From Elusimicrobiota bacterium (lineage in GTDB: Bacteria > Elusimicrobiota > Elusimicrobia > UBA1565 > JACRDR01): a stretch of 12,332 nucleotides of DNA. Every line of letters starts with the position of its first letter. Positions within the stretch are counted from its first letter, which is position 1. A program made the position numbers and the translations under genes. The DNA lies in NCBI GenBank assembly GCA_016207585.1, contig JACQPI010000238.1, positions 1 through 12,332 on the forward strand, read 5' to 3'. Below the pieces are notes generated by a model. That model was given only the letters and a program-made list of their open reading frames with translations, made no database searches and was not told the origin of the DNA. Positions 1 through 6,581 of this stretch are shown piece by piece.

Positions 1-62
1 GGAATATTTTGACTTTAGAAATAGTGTATTGCGAGGCATGTCTTCGGCGCGAGCGGGCGATT

Positions 63-71
63 TGTTATAAT
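63..71 (+). promoter_or_regulatory. Extended -10 promoter of trxB
   Basis: TGT followed by a perfect TATAAT (66-71) forms an extended -10 element. The position 17 bases upstream (43-48, TTCGGC) is a poor -35, so the TGn extension would have to compensate. Transcription would start near 78 and leave a leader of about 28 bases. That leader holds no Shine-Dalgarno sequence before the ATG at 106. Confidence 0.6.
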
Positions 72-105
72 CGAGCTCGCCGAGTTGGCACTGTAGATTT
101 TATCC

Positions 106-1038
106 ATGGAAACGCGCAAGGTCGTCATCATAGGCTCCGGTCCGGCCGGCTACACCGCCGCGATCTACGCCGCCCGGGCGAACTTGAGGCCCCTGCTGCT
201 GGCGGGCGTGAGCATGGGCGGGCAGCTCATGATCACCTCGGAGGTGGAGAATTTCCCGGGCTTCGCGGAGCCGGTCCTCGGCCCCGAGCTCATGGAGCGC
301 ATGAAAAAACAGTGCGAGCGCCTCGGCGTCGACATCGTCGCGGAGGACGTCTCCCGCGTCGATCTCTCCCGCAGGCCCTTCTCGCTGGAGACGACCGAGG
401 GCAAGCGGGCCTCGGCGGAGACCCTCATCATCGCCACCGGCGCCAAGGCCAAGCTCCTCAACCTCCCCTCGGAAGCGAAGCTCCTGGGCCACGGCGTCTC
501 GGCCTGCGCCACCTGCGACGGCTTCTTCTTCCGTGGCAAGGAGGTATGCGTCGTCGGCGGGGGGGACACCGCCATGGAGGAGGCCCTCTTCCTGACGCGC
601 TTCGCCGCGAAGGTGACGGTGATCCACCGCCGCGACACCCTCCGGGCCTCGAAGATCATGCAGGAGCGGGCGCTGAAAAACCCGAAGATCGCATTCATCT
701 GGGACAGCGTCGTCTCGGAGGTGCTGGGAGACGGCGCCGTGGCGGGCGTACGGCTCGAAAACGCGCGGACCCGCCGGGCCGCGACGCTGTCCTGCCAGGG
801 GCTGTTCGTCGCGATCGGCCACGAGCCGGCGACCGCGCCGTTCAAGGGCCAACTGGAGATGGACGAGAAGGGCTATCTCAAGGTGGACGCGCGCACCCGC
901 GCCTCGGTCGAGGGAGTCTTCGCCGCAGGCGACGTGATGGACGCGACCTACCGCCAGGCGGTGACGGCCGCCGGCACCGGCTGCATGGCGGCCCTGGAAG
1001 CGGAGCGCTTCCTGGCCGAGCACGAAAGCGGCGGCTGA
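106..1038 (+). CDS. trxB: Thioredoxin reductase (NADPH, FAD-dependent)
   Basis: This is a 310-residue low-molecular-weight thioredoxin reductase, the usual length for the family. It moves electrons from NADPH through FAD to a redox-active disulfide and on to thioredoxin in the cytoplasm. Visible motifs are the FAD-binding GSGPAGYTAA (10-19), the GQL and ENFPGF segments (39-52), the redox pair C134-A-T-C137, the NADPH-binding GGGDTAMEEA (151-160) with HRRD (174-177), and the C-terminal FAD-contacting GDV (275-277). HRR is the usual NADPH-type signature. The ATG is the first possible start after an in-frame stop at 94-96. The gene is a single cistron and converges on the kinase gene with a 49-bp gap. 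I see no convincing terminator in that gap. No thioredoxin gene is adjacent. Confidence 0.96.
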   Translation: METRKVVIIGSGPAGYTAAIYAARANLRPLLLAGVSMGGQLMITSEVENFPGFAEPVLGPELMERMKKQCERLGVDIVAEDVSRVDLSRRPFSLETTEGKRASAETLIIATGAKAKLLNLPSEAKLLGHGVSACATCDGFFFRGKEVCVVGGGDTAMEEALFLTRFAAKVTVIHRRDTLRASKIMQERALKNPKIAFIWDSVVSEVLGDGAVAGVRLENARTRRAATLSCQGLFVAIGHEPATAPFKGQLEMDEKGYLKVDARTRASVEGVFAAGDVMDATYRQAVTAAGTGCMAALEAERFLAEHESGG

Positions 1039-1087
1039 CCCATCCTGCCTAGCCGCGAACAGCTTTAGGGGTCGCGGGAGATCGGTA

Positions 1088-2578
1088 TCACCAAGCGCCC
1101 AATCGGCGCATTTCCGAGGACAATTTTTGCTGCGTCTCCACGAAAAGGCGCCAGGCGGCGAGGAGCCGAGAGGCCTCCTCTCTAGACATCTTAGGACGAA
1201 ATTCCCTTGTGCCCCGATCCGCGAGCAGGTGCCGAGCCCATGGGCGGCCCGCCCCCTCCGCTGCCAGAAAGGCGATTCCGGCCGCCGTGGCCTCCTGCTC
1301 CGCCCCGAGGCGTATGGGAAGCTGCAGGAGGTCGGCCTGGAACTGGAGCAGATGCCGGGACCGGGAAAGGCCTCCCGACGCTCGCAGGGCCCGAACGTCG
1401 AGCCCCGCGGAACCGGCGGCCGAAACGATGTCCGCTATGAGAAAAGCGATGCCCTCCACGACCCCGCGCACGATATCTTTCGGGGTCGATTCCGAAGTGA
1501 GCCCCGCATAGGCGGTCCAGGTGGAGTAATCCCAACGGGGAGCCCCAAGCCCCCCGATCGCCTGGAGCGCCCAAACCCGCCTCTTGGAGTCCCGGCACAT
1601 CGCATCGACCCGGTCCAGGCGCTCGATAAACTTCCAGTTCTTCTGAAGCCACTGAAGCGACGTCCCGGCCGCATGAACCGTCCCTTCCTGGAAATAGTGG
1701 CAGGGCTGGCCCGCCTTCTGCCAAGCCACCGAGGCCAATAACCCGGGAACCTTGAAAGCCTGGGGCCCCGTATTCAGGAGGAAGAAAGCCCCGGTCCCGT
1801 AATTAAGGACTCCGGCGCCGAGTTCCGAGCCGCCCAGCGCCAACGCCGCCGACTGCTGATCGCCCAGAACCGCGAGGATCGGAATTTTCCGGCCGGCGCG
1901 CGCAAGGACTCCCCACTCCCCGGCGGACGGCATGATCTTCGGCAGCATCCCGTCCGACAGGCCGAAAAGCGAGAGCAGCTGCGCGTCCCATTGAAGGGCG
2001 CGGACATCCATGAGGAGCATGCGCTGGGCCAGGGAGGGATCCGCCGCGAGCGTCCGGCCGCGCGTCAGGCGCCACAGGACGTACGAGGCCACGGGACCGG
2101 CCCGGAGGCGGCCCCGCCGAGCCGCCTGGCGGACCGCTGGGGAATGATCCAGCAGCCAGCGAATCTTCGGAGCGGAATAGTACGCGGTCAGGTAAAGGCC
2201 GGTCTTCTCATGAACCGAGCCTTGGTGCTGCCCAAGCCCCGCCGTCCAATTCGAGGCCCGCCCGTCCTGCCAAGACAACGCCCGGCAGAGAGGTTTTCCG
2301 GTCCGCGAGTCCCATAGCACGACCGTCGACCTCTGGCAGGCGAACCCCAACCCCGAAACCCGCGCGGAGCGTGGAAGCCGTGACAGGACCGCGTCGAGCG
2401 CCTTGACCTGCCCGCGAAAGATCTCCTCGGCGTCCTGCTCGACCCAGCCCGGGCGGGGGTAGAATGTCCGCAGGGGCGCCTGCGCCCGCGCCGCGACGCG
2501 CCCGCGCGCATCGAAGGCCAAGGCGCGGGAGCTGCCCGAGCCCTGGTCCAGGGCGATGATGAATTCTTGGGCCCTCAT
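1088..2578 (-). CDS. FGGY-family carbohydrate kinase, glycerol kinase-like
   Basis: This 496-residue protein matches the two-domain FGGY kinase fold. These enzymes use ATP to phosphorylate a polyol or sugar in the cytoplasm. The N-terminal ALDQGSGSSRA (9-19) is the first phosphate loop. YYSAPKIRWL (133-142) is the FGGY signature region. LGDQQSA (238-244) carries the likely catalytic base D240. NYGTGAFFLLNTG (259-271) and the C-terminal ALRASGGLSRS (397-407) match the glycerol kinase pattern. Glycerol kinase has QRET where this protein has QRST (82-85), so the glutamate that binds glycerol is replaced by S84. The substrate is therefore uncertain. I chose the ATG at 2578 over the in-frame TTG at 2605 because homology begins at once; neither has a strong Shine-Dalgarno. 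No glpF or glpD is nearby. It is last in the minus-strand run and separated from the nuclease gene by the inverted-repeat unit. Confidence 0.88.
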   Translation of the reverse strand: MRAQEFIIALDQGSGSSRALAFDARGRVAARAQAPLRTFYPRPGWVEQDAEEIFRGQVKALDAVLSRLPRSARVSGLGFACQRSTVVLWDSRTGKPLCRALSWQDGRASNWTAGLGQHQGSVHEKTGLYLTAYYSAPKIRWLLDHSPAVRQAARRGRLRAGPVASYVLWRLTRGRTLAADPSLAQRMLLMDVRALQWDAQLLSLFGLSDGMLPKIMPSAGEWGVLARAGRKIPILAVLGDQQSAALALGGSELGAGVLNYGTGAFFLLNTGPQAFKVPGLLASVAWQKAGQPCHYFQEGTVHAAGTSLQWLQKNWKFIERLDRVDAMCRDSKRRVWALQAIGGLGAPRWDYSTWTAYAGLTSESTPKDIVRGVVEGIAFLIADIVSAAGSAGLDVRALRASGGLSRSRHLLQFQADLLQLPIRLGAEQEATAAGIAFLAAEGAGRPWARHLLADRGTREFRPKMSREEASRLLAAWRLFVETQQKLSSEMRRLGAW

Positions 2579-2656
2579 GGTCCTACAAGGAAAGAACTGG
2601 AACAAAAAGGAACGGACAGAAAAAATAGATACGTATATTCCGGCATGAACGTAAAT

Positions 2657-2766
2657 ATTCGGTAAACCTGTTGCGGCTCGACGAGCAGCCGCCGACTATG
2701 GCCGGCCATAGTCGGTATGCGCAACGCCGGGCGCGTTATCGCGCAAATGACACGGGTTTACCGAAT
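2657..2766. repeat. 110-bp nested inverted-repeat unit between nuclease and kinase genes
   Basis: The outer ends are a perfect 12-bp inverted repeat, ATTCGGTAAACC (2657-2668) and GGTTTACCGAAT (2755-2766). Inside are GTTGCG (2670-2675) facing CGCAAC (2720-2725), a GCTCG-A-CGAGC dyad (2676-2686), a perfect 24-bp palindrome (2692-2715), and a GCGCG-TTAT-CGCGC hairpin (2731-2744). The unit ends 5 bases past the nuclease stop codon and lies upstream of the kinase gene. It could be a miniature inverted-repeat element, a structured leader or processing site, or a protein-binding array. I see no open reading frame of its own and no clear target-site duplication. Confidence 0.8.
2692..2715. repeat. 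Perfect 24-bp palindrome with GGCCGGCC core
   Basis: The left half CCGACTATGGCC (2692-2703) is followed directly by its exact reverse complement (2704-2715). The central 16 bases, ACTATGGCCGGCCATA (2695-2710), recur exactly at 5085-5100. This is the centre of the larger unit at 2657-2766. With no spacer it suits a dimeric DNA-binding protein or a cruciform better than an RNA hairpin, but which applies cannot be told from the sequence. Confidence 0.9.
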
Positions 2767-2771
2767 GCTTG

Positions 2772-4112
2772 CTATCCAGGCGCTGTCTCCGGTTCCAGCT
2801 TCTTGATCTGGAGGGACGGGCGCGTCACCTTCTTGGCCAAACGCAAAAGCCGCTCGCGCAATTCCCGAGGGACCGCCGGGTCCTCGAGGAGCTTTTGGAC
2901 CAGCGGGGCCGAGGGGGCAAGAACGTCTTCCCACCTCCCGGCCCGGCGGATCGCGTCCAGAATCTTGGCCTTGTCGGAGAATTCCCATTTTTCCTCCAAG
3001 GACAAATTCGCCTCGTAGCGGGAGCTGAATGCCTTGAACCCGCCGAGCTCCTGAAGCCTGGAGGATATTTCGGCCGAGAGATCCTGGGCTTGGGTCCGGG
3101 CCCCGCTGATCTCCTCCAGAAGGCGGCCGTAGCGGTCGATGAGCGCCGCGAGCTCGGCGTCCTCCCCGAAGTCCCAGCCGCCGCCGGACGCGTTACCCGC
3201 CGCCATATGGGCGGCGAGTACTGGCGCAGAGGAGGTACTACCTCTTCCGCCGGTATCGCGTCCGGTGCCGCGCGCAAGGTGAAATTCCTCTCGCGCGGCG
3301 TCGGGCGAGCTGCCCGCGAGCAGGGGCGGGGCGGAGGCGGTACTCCGCTCGCCCAGTCCCTGCGAGCTGCCGGCGAGCAGGGGCGCGTTATCAGCGCGAA
3401 ATACCGGGCACAGGGGCTTGTAGTCGCACCAGGTGCACTTGCGCTCCTCCGGCCGGGGCTCGAAGGCCTCCTTCCGGATCGAATCGGCCACCGAAACGAT
3501 GCGCCGGCGCAGGCCGGCCACCTGATCCGCCGAGTGGGGGGGCGCCGTGAGCGGCGTCAGGGAGTTCAGGTGGTAGAACGTCAGGCTCTCGACCCTGAGC
3601 CCCAGGAGCTCCTCGCAGGCCATCTGGTACATCGTGAGCTGCGCGTCCGCGCGGACTCGGTCCTCGCCGAAGGATTTCCCGGTCTTGTAGTCGATGATCG
3701 CGATGCGATCGGAACCGACCCTGTCGATGCGGTCGACGAAGCCCGTGACCGGGATCCCATCCACCTTAAGGTCGAAACGATACTCCGCGAAGAAGGGGGG
3801 GGCGAACTGCGGGGCATGGCGCGCGTGGAACTGCTCAAGGATGCGCCGCCCCTCGTCGAAATACTCCGCTTCTTGCGACGCGTCCTTGTAGCCTTCAGAG
3901 ACCCAGCGTGCTTTATAGTGCGCCAGGACCTCGGGAAGCCCGGGGGGAGGCGCCGCGGGAACGTTGTAAAAATATTCCAGAGCGGAGTGCACGGAGCGGC
4001 CGAAGGAAAAGAAATGCTTGGGCTTCTCGGGGATTTTGTCGATGTACCTGAACTTATATTTCTGGGGGCAGTCGAGATACAGGGTTATGGAGGAGTGGGA
4101 TAAGGGCCTCAC
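2772..4112 (-). CDS. RecB/Cas4-like PD-(D/E)XK nuclease with probable Fe-S cluster
   Basis: This 446-residue protein belongs to the PD-(D/E)XK superfamily, RecB-like type (PDDEXK_1). The core shows H42 in GRSVHSALE, D127 in GFVDRID, the catalytic IIDYKTGK (139-146; D141, K143), and QLTMY (158-162). Cysteines C15, C226, C229 and C235 have the one-plus-three layout that holds a [4Fe-4S] cluster in AddB and Cas4. Function is inferred as DNA end processing; no helicase or Cas gene is beside it. Residues 242-313 form a Gly/Ser/Ala-rich repeat linker, followed by a helical C-terminal region (about 315-430). The start is GTG at 4112, which puts the family's PLSHSSITLYLDCP segment right at the N-terminus. 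A TATAAT lies 6 bases upstream, so the mRNA is probably leaderless. Confidence 0.88.
   Translation of the reverse strand: MRPLSHSSITLYLDCPQKYKFRYIDKIPEKPKHFFSFGRSVHSALEYFYNVPAAPPPGLPEVLAHYKARWVSEGYKDASQEAEYFDEGRRILEQFHARHAPQFAPPFFAEYRFDLKVDGIPVTGFVDRIDRVGSDRIAIIDYKTGKSFGEDRVRADAQLTMYQMACEELLGLRVESLTFYHLNSLTPLTAPPHSADQVAGLRRRIVSVADSIRKEAFEPRPEERKCTWCDYKPLCPVFRADNAPLLAGSSQGLGERSTASAPPLLAGSSPDAAREEFHLARGTGRDTGGRGSTSSAPVLAAHMAAGNASGGGWDFGEDAELAALIDRYGRLLEEISGARTQAQDLSAEISSRLQELGGFKAFSSRYEANLSLEEKWEFSDKAKILDAIRRAGRWEDVLAPSAPLVQKLLEDPAVPRELRERLLRLAKKVTRPSLQIKKLEPETAPG
3174..3389 (-). repeat. Repeat-built linker inside the nuclease gene
   Basis: Two 24-base copies with one mismatch, beginning GCGAGCTGCC, lie at 3305-3328 and 3362-3385. 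They are offset by 57 bases (19 codons), so the frame is kept, and they encode APLLAGSS (243-250) and PPLLAGSS (262-269). A third diverged copy gives STSSAPVLA (292-300) against STASAPPLLA (258-267). The DNA also holds short dyads: GCGGAG/CTCCGC (3331-3348), GAGGTA-C-TACCTC (3232-3244) and CGCCGCC/GGCGGCG (about 3200-3217). The segment separates the Fe-S cysteines from the helical C-terminal region. It looks like in-frame expansion or insertion of a repeat, not a folded domain. Confidence 0.7.
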
Positions 4113-4118
4113 TGGTAA

Positions 4119-4127
4119 ATTATATCA
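4119..4127 (-). promoter_or_regulatory. Extended -10 promoter giving a probable leaderless nuclease mRNA
   Basis: On the minus strand TGA is followed by a perfect TATAAT (4124-4119), an extended -10 element. The TGA is also the stop codon of the upstream lipoprotein gene. Only six bases (TTACCA) separate the -10 from the GTG start at 4112, so transcription would begin at or next to the start codon. The -35 region is weak. Confidence 0.6.
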
Positions 4128-5066
4128 TGGAATCGAGTAGGAACCGAGCTCGGTGTTCGGGAATTCGAAGCCGGACCCGCCGACCGTCGTCTTGACGCGG
4201 CCGACGCCCGGAGCGTAGTAATGATACGACCATGAATTCTCGCCGGGCGACGCCTCCCTCACCTTCAGGCAGTCGCCGAAGGTCCCGGCGCGCACCGCCA
4301 CCGCATGGAGCCCGGGCTCGATCGAAAAGCGGACGGGCCGGCCGTCCCGAGCGCCCGTCCAGGCCGTTTGGGCGGAATACGGATAGCGCAAGATGGGAAG
4401 GCGCTCCTTCCCGCTCCCTTCCCAGATCGCCCAATCCTGCTTCGCATACGACCTGCGGTAGGTCTTAAACCGCTTCGAGCCCGCGTAATAGGCGCCGCTG
4501 ATCCGGCCCGTGGCCCCCTCGGTGGACGCCGAGACTTTCAGCTCCAGCCGCATATTGCGTCCGCCCGTCTGGCTGTCCACATAGACCCAGCGCGTCCCTT
4601 GGCGCAGGGGAAAATACTCGGGGCAGTCCAGCAGCTCCCGCCGCGCCGCGGCGGGCCAGGGCGCCCGCGAAGCATGCTCCCGCGCGGCCCCTGCCTCCGA
4701 TAGGTCGCCGGGGGCCGCGCCCTCGGAAATAACATCCGAGGACAGCTGTCCCCGAAATATATTTTCGGGGGCGCGAGTGGAGAACGGCCAGCGCGCGGCG
4801 CGCTCGTAGAGGAACCTCGCCTCCTCATAGCGATGGAAGGTGCGCGCGTAAATGCGGGCGGCGCGCACCAAGGCCTGCGCCGCGCGCGGATCCTCGGGGT
4901 GACGGTCGGCGAAATCCTCCAAGGCTCTGGCGGCTGCCGGGGCACGACCCGAGGATTCCAGGAAATCCGCCTTCCGGAAATCGCGGTCCGCCCCGCAGCC
5001 GATCAGAAAGACCGTCGTGAGCGCCAGAGCCATCGCGGCGCATGCCGATAAGCGCGCGTTTTGCAT
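4125..5066 (-). CDS. Putative lipoprotein with TPR-like N-terminal region
   Basis: I do not recognise this 313-residue protein as a named family. The start at 5066 gives a clean signal peptide with lipobox LIGC (21-24), so it is probably lipid-anchored at C24. Upstream in-frame ATGs at 5126 and 5099 would place a polar segment before the signal. Residues 27-93 look like one or two helical TPR-like repeats (RAPAAARALEDFADRHPEDP and following). Residues 150-310 look like a beta-rich domain (EYFPLRQGTRWVYV, then alternating strands, AGTFGDCLKV, YYAPGVGRVK). Residues 99-116, between the two parts, are encoded by three abutting palindromes. The gene follows the RadC-like gene after a 56-bp spacer holding the second FseI-core palindrome. 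It may share the sigma-factor transcript; no strong promoter or ribosome site is visible. Confidence 0.8.
   Translation of the reverse strand: MQNARLSACAAMALALTTVFLIGCGADRDFRKADFLESSGRAPAAARALEDFADRHPEDPRAAQALVRAARIYARTFHRYEEARFLYERAARWPFSTRAPENIFRGQLSSDVISEGAAPGDLSEAGAAREHASRAPWPAAARRELLDCPEYFPLRQGTRWVYVDSQTGGRNMRLELKVSASTEGATGRISGAYYAGSKRFKTYRRSYAKQDWAIWEGSGKERLPILRYPYSAQTAWTGARDGRPVRFSIEPGLHAVAVRAGTFGDCLKVREASPGENSWSYHYYAPGVGRVKTTVGGSGFEFPNTELGSYSIP
4721..4770. repeat. Three abutting palindromes, in frame within the lipoprotein gene
   Basis: Three dyads run back to back. CCTCGGA/TCCGAGG has a 7-base loop (4721-4741). GGACAGCTGTCC is a perfect 12-bp palindrome (4740-4751). CCCCGAAA/TTTCGGGG has a 5-base centre (4750-4770). 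Together they encode residues 99-116, the linker between the two parts of the lipoprotein. TGTCCCC/GGGGACA-type palindromes resemble the REP-like repeats that often accompany REP-associated tyrosine transposases; that link is from memory of such repeats and is not shown by this window. Confidence 0.75.
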
Positions 5067-5070
5067 AGAG

Positions 5071-5116
5071 ACGCCGCAACTGGAACTATGGCCGGCCATA
5101 TCATGCGCGGCGGCGT
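5071..5116. repeat. Second copy of the FseI-core palindrome with flanking dyad
   Basis: A perfect 14-bp palindrome, TATGGCCGGCCATA (5087-5100), sits within the 16-mer shared with 2695-2710. It is enclosed by ACGCCGC (5071-5077) and GCGGCGT (5110-5116), a 7-bp inverted repeat. ATGCGC follows shortly after the core in both copies, and GCCGC precedes it in both. It occupies the spacer between the RadC-like stop and the lipoprotein start. Confidence 0.75.
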
Positions 5117-5122
5117 GCGCTC

Positions 5123-5521
5123 TCACAAAAGCCCCCGTTCCCGAAAACTGTAGTGGCCGCGGGCGCCGATGATGAGATGATCCACGAGTGGAATCCCCAA
5201 TATCTCACCGGCCTGGCGCAATCGGCGCGTCACGTCCCGATCCTCCGGCGAAGGCTCGGGATCCCCCGAAGGGTGGTTATGGGCCACCAAGACCCCTGCC
5301 GCCCGGTACGCGAGCGCCGGGCTGAAGACCTCCCGGGGATGGATCAGGCTGGCGGTCAAGGTTCCGATGGACACGGTCTCGCAGCCGATCTCCCGATGCC
5401 GCACGTTGAGGTAAAGCGTGACGACATGCTCCTGCGGGTAGTACCGCAATTGCCGCAGGCGCCGCGCGGCCTTGCGCGGGCTGTCGAGGAGGCCCCGGGG
5501 TTTCCAGAAAGGGCGAGTCAT
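5123..5521 (-). CDS. Short RadC-like (JAMM/MPN-domain) protein
   Basis: At 132 residues this is essentially only the MPN domain of RadC (about 220 residues in full-length relatives); the N-terminal helix-hairpin-helix part is absent. The metal-binding JAMM pattern is intact: E48 in GCETVSIGTL, H81 and H83 in AHNHPSGDP, and S91 and D94 in the following SPED. IGTLTASLIHPREVFSPAL (52-70) and the ending VDHLIIG..GHYSFRERGLL (113-132) are typical of the family. The biochemical role of RadC proteins is unsettled; a metallopeptidase-like fold is known, and the old DNA-repair assignment is doubtful. The ATG overlaps the upstream stop as ATGA, which fixes the start at 5521 and implies translational coupling to the RseB-like gene. 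Confidence 0.9.
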   Translation of the reverse strand: MTRPFWKPRGLLDSPRKAARRLRQLRYYPQEHVVTLYLNVRHREIGCETVSIGTLTASLIHPREVFSPALAYRAAGVLVAHNHPSGDPEPSPEDRDVTRRLRQAGEILGIPLVDHLIIGARGHYSFRERGLL

Positions 5522-6579
5522 TGGAAGGACTCCGCGACCCGGCGCAGCAAATGCACCGGCAGCGGGCCGATCAAAAGCAGCCTCTGATCGTCCGCGAGCC
5601 ATTCCACGATCTTGCGGTCTCCTTCGAGAAAAACCCGGGCCCGCCTGCCCCCCAGGCGGAACGTCTTGCGCGGCGCGCCTTGATGCGTGAAGCGGGTCTT
5701 GGCGGGCATCTGGAACACCGACAAGACGTCCACCCCGTCGGAGTATCGGCAGTGGAGGATGGGCACGCCCCGGCGTTCGAGCACGTCGGCGCTCTCGAAC
5801 AGGTATCCCGGAGGGAGCCAGCCCGGAACGCGCGGGACCATGCCCGCCGACGCCTGCGCGGACGGCAGATCCATATAATCCGGCTCGATCGGCGCCGTCG
5901 AGATACGCGTCCCCTCGGGAGGGGAGAACTGGAAGACGGAAGGGTCGATCTCAGCGGGGATTTTTATCTCCTGGAAACGCATCCAGCCGGCCAGGACGCC
6001 GTCGGGCCGGTAGCGCTTCTCCTGGAGGAGCAGGCCGTAGTCCTCGTCGATCCAGAGCTGCCTGACCGGAGAACTCCCGTTCAATTCCAAAATATCGATC
6101 CGCCGGGCGGGCCTACCCGCGACGCGGCCGCCTTCCGCGACCCGCAGCGAGTAATTCTTCATCGTAAGAGCCAGCTCTTCCTCCGGCCCCCGGCGCTTGT
6201 CGTCGGGGCTCGCCGGGATCGATTTCCACGCCCGCCGGCGCGACGGATCGTAGAGCCATTCGGCACCGCCGTCCGTCACCGCGATGCGCGTCGATTTTCC
6301 GTCCGGTCCCGCCGCCTCCCGGCGGAAACGGCCGGGAAAAGCCGCCTGGACGCGAACGCGGCCGGATTCCCGCGGGTCCCCGTAGCGGTCGACCCATATT
6401 TCTCCCGAATAGGCGACCCGCGGGGGCGCCAGGACACGCTCCAATAATTCCGCCGCTTCGGACCGGGCGGAAGTCGCTCTCCGTTCGCCGGCCCGCGCCA
6501 TGATAGGCCACGCCGTCTGGAAACACCCGATGACGGCCGACACGATGATCGCCTTCGCCGGAATTCGAGTCGTCGTCAC
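5518..6579 (-). CDS. RseB/MucB-like envelope protein (LolA-fold N-terminal half)
   Basis: This 353-residue exported protein sits directly after sigma and anti-sigma genes. In sigma-E systems, RseB/MucB binds the periplasmic part of the anti-sigma factor and senses envelope damage. Residues 45-225 look like the LolA/LppX-type beta-sheet (VAYSGEIWVDRYG, WLYDPSRRRAWKS, RRIDILELNG, RQLWIDEDYGLLLQ, FQEIKIPAEIDPSVFQF). Residues 250-353 resemble the MucB/RseB C-terminal region (VPGWLPPGYLFESADV, VDVLSVFQ, RKIVEWLADDQRLLLIGPLP). Start is GTG at 6579, two bases after the anti-sigma stop. The N-terminus is a signal peptide; it could be cleaved after ARA (about 30) or act as a lipoprotein signal at VIGC (16-19). 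The assignment rests on context and pattern and is good, not certain. Confidence 0.8.
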   Translation of the reverse strand: MTTTRIPAKAIIVSAVIGCFQTAWPIMARAGERRATSARSEAAELLERVLAPPRVAYSGEIWVDRYGDPRESGRVRVQAAFPGRFRREAAGPDGKSTRIAVTDGGAEWLYDPSRRRAWKSIPASPDDKRRGPEEELALTMKNYSLRVAEGGRVAGRPARRIDILELNGSSPVRQLWIDEDYGLLLQEKRYRPDGVLAGWMRFQEIKIPAEIDPSVFQFSPPEGTRISTAPIEPDYMDLPSAQASAGMVPRVPGWLPPGYLFESADVLERRGVPILHCRYSDGVDVLSVFQMPAKTRFTHQGAPRKTFRLGGRRARVFLEGDRKIVEWLADDQRLLLIGPLPVHLLRRVAESFQ

Positions 6580-6581
6580 TT

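Noticed and set aside
85..93. TTGGCACTG upstream of trxB, like a CIRCE left arm
   Set aside because: No right arm appears nine bases on; trxB heat-shock control is not supported.
9..1052. A 347-codon plus-strand frame overlapping trxB
   Set aside because: It is a frame-shifted reading of trxB giving an Arg/Gly-rich product with no motif; trxB is complete in its own frame.
1053..1077. CCGCGA/TCGCGG hairpin between trxB and the kinase gene
   Set aside because: The stem is only 6 bp with a 13-base loop and no T-tract, so it is not a convincing terminator.
2579..2605. TTG start nine codons upstream for the kinase
   Set aside because: No ribosome site precedes it, the added residues are not part of the family, and the ATG at 2578 begins directly at the conserved N-terminus.
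2657..2766. Integron attC site
   Set aside because: The GTTGCG/CGCAAC pair is in the wrong order for attC core sites, and no integrase or cassette structure is present.
2769..4103. A 444-codon open frame on the plus strand opposite the nuclease gene
   Set aside because: It is the antisense of a gene with clear nuclease motifs; long antisense frames are common in GC-rich DNA, and its protein shows no recognisable domain.
2772..4112. Cas4 of a CRISPR system
   Set aside because: The cysteine layout is shared with Cas4, but the protein is longer, closer to general RecB-like nucleases, and no repeat-spacer array or other cas gene is in the window.
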